A stretch of 64,000 nucleotides of DNA from Paenibacillus polymyxa. GTDB taxonomy: Bacteria > Bacillota > Bacilli > Paenibacillales > Paenibacillaceae. Made by a program: the position numbers and the translations under genes. The notes below the pieces were generated by a model, which was given only the letters and a program-made list of their open reading frames with translations, was not told the DNA's origin and made no database searches. Below, piece by piece: positions 61,494 through 64,000 of the stretch (position 1 is its first letter; each line of letters starts with the position of its first letter). The stretch is taken from the NCBI RefSeq assembly GCF_001719045.1, contig NZ_CP015423.1, positions 3,505,501-3,569,500 of the forward strand, given 5' to 3'.

Positions 61494-62444
61494 ATGTCAT
61501 TGAAAACCGCTGGAATTCACCATATCACGTCCTTTGCAGGCGATCCGCAGGGCAACGTTGATTTTTACGCAGGCGTACTTGGTCTGCGATTGATTAAAAA
61601 GACGATCAACTTTGATGCTCCAGAAGTATACCATTTGTACTTTGGTAATGAAGAGGGCAGCCCGGGCACGATCATTACTTTTTTTCCAGCTCCGGGTACA
61701 CGCAAGGGTAAGATTGGAGGCGGACAGGTCGGGATTACGACGTATGTCGTGCCGTCCGGTGCTTTGGAATACTGGGAAAACCGTCTGCACAGCTTGAAAG
61801 TATCTTTCACGAAGGCCACTCGTTTTGGCGAGTCATTCATCCAGTTCCGAGACAACGAGGGCTTGCATCTGGAGTTGGTGGAGCGGGAAGATGGCCCGTT
61901 GAACACGTGGATAGCCGGGGGTGTGCCTACGGATAAAGCTATCAAGGGCTTTGGCGGGGCGGTACTGTACAGTGCGGATTCCAAGCATACGCAAGGGGTG
62001 TTGGAGAACGTCCTGGGGATGACTCTCATCGGAGAAGACGCAAATGCAGGCTACATCCGCTATCAGACGACAGGTGATTTGGGCAACCTGATCGACATTC
62101 CGGTCAAAGATGTCCCGTGGGGGAATGGCGGCGCCGGTACGGTTCACCATATTGCCTGGCGCGCGCAGGATGATACGGAGCATCAGGCGTGGAACGAATG
62201 GGTTCATCAGCATGGTTTTGGGACCAGTGGTATTGTAGATCGCCAATACTTCAATGCCGTATACTTCCGCGAGCGGGGCGGTATTTTATTCGAGATCGCA
62301 ACCGATCCACCCGGATTTACCGTGGATGAGGAATTGAATGAGTTGGGACATAAGCTGATGCTGCCTGAATGGTATGAGCCTCAGCGTACCCAGATTGAGT
62401 CTAACCTGGTTCCCATTGAACCTAGAGTATTAAAACAGGATTAA
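61494..62444 (+). CDS. Ring-cleaving dioxygenase, VOC fold (MhqO-like)
   Basis: A 316-residue protein with two tandem VOC (glyoxalase/extradiol dioxygenase) modules. Predicted metal ligands: GIHHITSF near residue 7, TVHHIAWRAQ near 218, and the Glu in ILFEIATDPPGF near 268. This matches MhqO/MhqE/MhqA hydroquinone dioxygenases. AAGGAGTG at 61480-61487 supports ATG 61494. Pairs with the MhqN-like gene upstream; together they would remove quinone or hydroquinone stress. Ends before a terminator. Confidence 0.85.
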   Translation: MSLKTAGIHHITSFAGDPQGNVDFYAGVLGLRLIKKTINFDAPEVYHLYFGNEEGSPGTIITFFPAPGTRKGKIGGGQVGITTYVVPSGALEYWENRLHSLKVSFTKATRFGESFIQFRDNEGLHLELVEREDGPLNTWIAGGVPTDKAIKGFGGAVLYSADSKHTQGVLENVLGMTLIGEDANAGYIRYQTTGDLGNLIDIPVKDVPWGNGGAGTVHHIAWRAQDDTEHQAWNEWVHQHGFGTSGIVDRQYFNAVYFRERGGILFEIATDPPGFTVDEELNELGHKLMLPEWYEPQRTQIESNLVPIEPRVLKQD

Positions 62445-62475
62445 TCTGTTTGATCCAAACAATCATATTAGAACG

Positions 62476-62523
62476 AAAAAGGTCCAATGCGGGAAAATTT
62501 CTACCGTCAATTGGACCTTTTTT
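62476..62523. terminator. Bidirectional intrinsic terminator
   Basis: AAAAAGGTCCAAT at 62476-62488 pairs with ATTGGACCTTTTT at 62510-62522 with a 21-base loop; serves the MhqO-like gene and the convergent helicase gene. Confidence 0.82.
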
Positions 62524-62570
62524 GCATGTGGAATTGTCATACTAACGTAAAAATAAGCGTGGAGAGTTGG

Positions 62571-64000
62571 CTAGATCATGAGCAGTTCACGGATCTCCAG
62601 CTCGGTCAGTGCCGAAAGGGTTTCTTGTCCCGGCTGAATGACCTGGTCGATCATGTTTTTCTTTTTTTGTTGCAGCTCATACATTTTGTCCTCTACCGTA
62701 CCTTGGGCGACGAGACGAATAACCTGCACGACTTTTTTCTGGCCCATTCGGTGTGCTCGGTTGGTAGCCTGCTCCTCTACAGCGGGATTCCACCACAGGT
62801 CATACAAAATGACCGTATCTGCACCAGTGAGATTCAGGCCAGTGCCTCCTGCTTTTAGGGAAATCAGGAACAGCTCGCGTTCTCCTTCGTTGAAGCGACT
62901 GCACAACTCGACTCGTTCCAGAGCAGGAGTCTGCCCATCCAGGTAAAAGTAGGACACCCCTTCTCGAGTAAGCTCGCGTCCGATCATTTGAAGCATTGTG
63001 GTGAACTGTGAAAAAATGAGCATCCGTTTCCCGGAGCTGAGACATTCCGTAATGATCTCCAACAGCTGTTCAAATTTGGCAGAGCTTCCCGTATATCCTT
63101 CGATGAACAAGCCCGGATGACAACAGAGCTGACGAAGTCGAGTCAGACCGGCGAGAATTTTAATCCGATTTTTCTGAAATCCTTCCTCGTTGAGATGCTT
63201 CAACGTTTCATGCTGAAGCTTGGCCAGATAGGCGGTGTACAGCTTTTTTTGATCTGGCAGAAGCCGGGATACCTGCACGGATTCGATTTTCTCCGGCAGC
63301 TCCTTGAGGACATCACTCTTAAGACGGCGCAGCAGAAACGGACGAACCCGCTTGGCGATCACATTTCGAGGCAGGTTGTGAAACGCTCTTTTCCCGCCGG
63401 GAAATAGCGCGGGAAATACAACGTCAAAGATGGACCACAGCTCTTCCAACGTATTTTCTACGGGCGTTCCTGTCAGGGCAAAACGGTAACGAGCTTTTAC
63501 ATCCTTAACAGCCTGTGCCGTCTGGGTGGCATGGTTCTTGAAAGCCTGCGCCTCGTCCAGAATGAGCGTATGAAACGATGGCTTGCTGTACACATCTGCA
63601 TCGCGCCGTAGCAGCGGATAGGACGTAATGACGACGTCATAACTGGCGGCATCCCGTATGATTCGGCCGCGTTCTTCCGGGCTGCCATCTGCGATAGTGA
63701 CGCGGACGTGTGGAGCAAATTTCTCCAGCTCATTCCGCCAGTTGTACACCAGTGATGCAGGGGACACGATCATGGCTGGAAGCTGCTGGCTGCGAATCTC
63801 CGGCAATACTGAGACGAGAAAGGCGATACTTTGCAGCGTTTTACCCAGCCCCATATCATCTGCCAAAATGCCCCCAAAACGGTAATGCGCCAATGTCTTA
63901 AGCCATTGAAAGCCGTAAACCTGATAATCTCTCAAGATTGGGGCAAGCATGTCTGGAACTGGAAAGTCGAGATGGTCTGGGTTGCGTATATTTTCCAGTA
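62571..64000 (-). CDS. SNF2-family DNA helicase/ATPase, C-terminal part
   Basis: The frame is open to the right edge of the window (residues FPVPDMLAPILRDYQVYGFQ continue upstream of the first ATG), so the N-terminus is missing. Visible: helicase motif I DDMGLGKT, motif II LDEAQAFKN, motif III ALTGTPVENTLEELW, then the second RecA fold with SQFTTML, FLISLKAGGTGLNLTGA and ATNRAHRMGQ (motifs V and VI). Bacterial SNF2 proteins are ATP-driven DNA translocases often carrying an N-terminal SWIM or SNF2-associated domain. Function in this cell unknown. Confidence 0.9.
   Translation of the reverse strand, partial: LENIRNPDHLDFPVPDMLAPILRDYQVYGFQWLKTLAHYRFGGILADDMGLGKTLQSIAFLVSVLPEIRSQQLPAMIVSPASLVYNWRNELEKFAPHVRVTIADGSPEERGRIIRDAASYDVVITSYPLLRRDADVYSKPSFHTLILDEAQAFKNHATQTAQAVKDVKARYRFALTGTPVENTLEELWSIFDVVFPALFPGGKRAFHNLPRNVIAKRVRPFLLRRLKSDVLKELPEKIESVQVSRLLPDQKKLYTAYLAKLQHETLKHLNEEGFQKNRIKILAGLTRLRQLCCHPGLFIEGYTGSSAKFEQLLEIITECLSSGKRMLIFSQFTTMLQMIGRELTREGVSYFYLDGQTPALERVELCSRFNEGERELFLISLKAGGTGLNLTGADTVILYDLWWNPAVEEQATNRAHRMGQKKVVQVIRLVAQGTVEDKMYELQQKKKNMIDQVIQPGQETLSALTELEIRELLMI

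Overview
The window looks like a chromosomal segment of a Paenibacillus-type, endospore-forming soil Firmicute (close to P. polymyxa in flavour; inferred). Support comes from two tricistronic spore germinant-receptor operons, a collagen-like (Gly-X-X) exosporium-type protein, a huge S-layer-homology surface protein, strong AGGAGG ribosome sites, frequent TTG/GTG starts, CcpA-type cre sites, and many glycoside hydrolases. No rRNA, tRNA or CRISPR array was seen. I had no tools; all family calls are from reading the translated sequence.

Region 1-2.3 kb is an accessory scar. Two diverged inverted arms (8-219 and 1765-1995) enclose a small XRE regulator, the C-terminal tip of a probable polymorphic nuclease toxin and a pentapeptide-repeat protein that is its likely immunity partner. 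A truncated replication-initiator-like ORF follows. Region 2.3-5 kb holds a MarR regulator, a bile-acid/sodium-symporter-family transporter and an AraC regulator. Region 5-12.2 kb is a three-gene cytoplasmic glycan-degradation operon: a DUF5107/TPR protein, a cellulase-like TIM barrel and a GH35-like enzyme. It is followed by a secreted GH5 mannanase with a cre site, a deoxyribonucleotidase-like HAD protein, a Nif3-like protein and a GH2 beta-galactosidase-like enzyme.

Region 17.7-30.4 kb: an MFS transporter broken by one frameshift, a maltose O-acetyltransferase, a divergent XRE-cupin regulator/LysE exporter pair, a complete trehalose operon (treA-treP-treR) with two TreR-type operators and a cre, then an Agr/LytTR-type two-component pair next to a secreted serine beta-lactamase-like hydrolase. 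Region 30.4-48 kb: germinant-receptor operon 1 (minus strand), nirBD for NADH-dependent nitrite reduction under a near-ideal Fnr box, a collagen-like protein, an SLH/discoidin-domain giant with a small secreted tail-collar protein, and germinant-receptor operon 2 (plus strand).

Region 48-64 kb: the PadR/phenolic acid decarboxylase pair with overlapping ATGT-N8-ACAT operators, an unrecognised protein, an HxlR regulator, a GH30 enzyme, an OmpR-type two-component system followed by pssA, DedA, PsiE and AI-2E-family membrane proteins, an FMN reductase, panB-panE with a probable attenuator leader, a MmcQ/YjbR protein, an MhqN/MhqO-like quinone-detoxification pair, and the C-terminal part of an SNF2-family helicase that runs off the right edge.

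The best candidates for something not yet described are the panB leader (mini-ORF plus intrinsic terminator just before the start codon), the inverted-repeat-bounded toxin tip/immunity scar, the Agr-like pair with a putative LytTR-controlled secreted hydrolase, and the AraC/DUF5107/GH operon.
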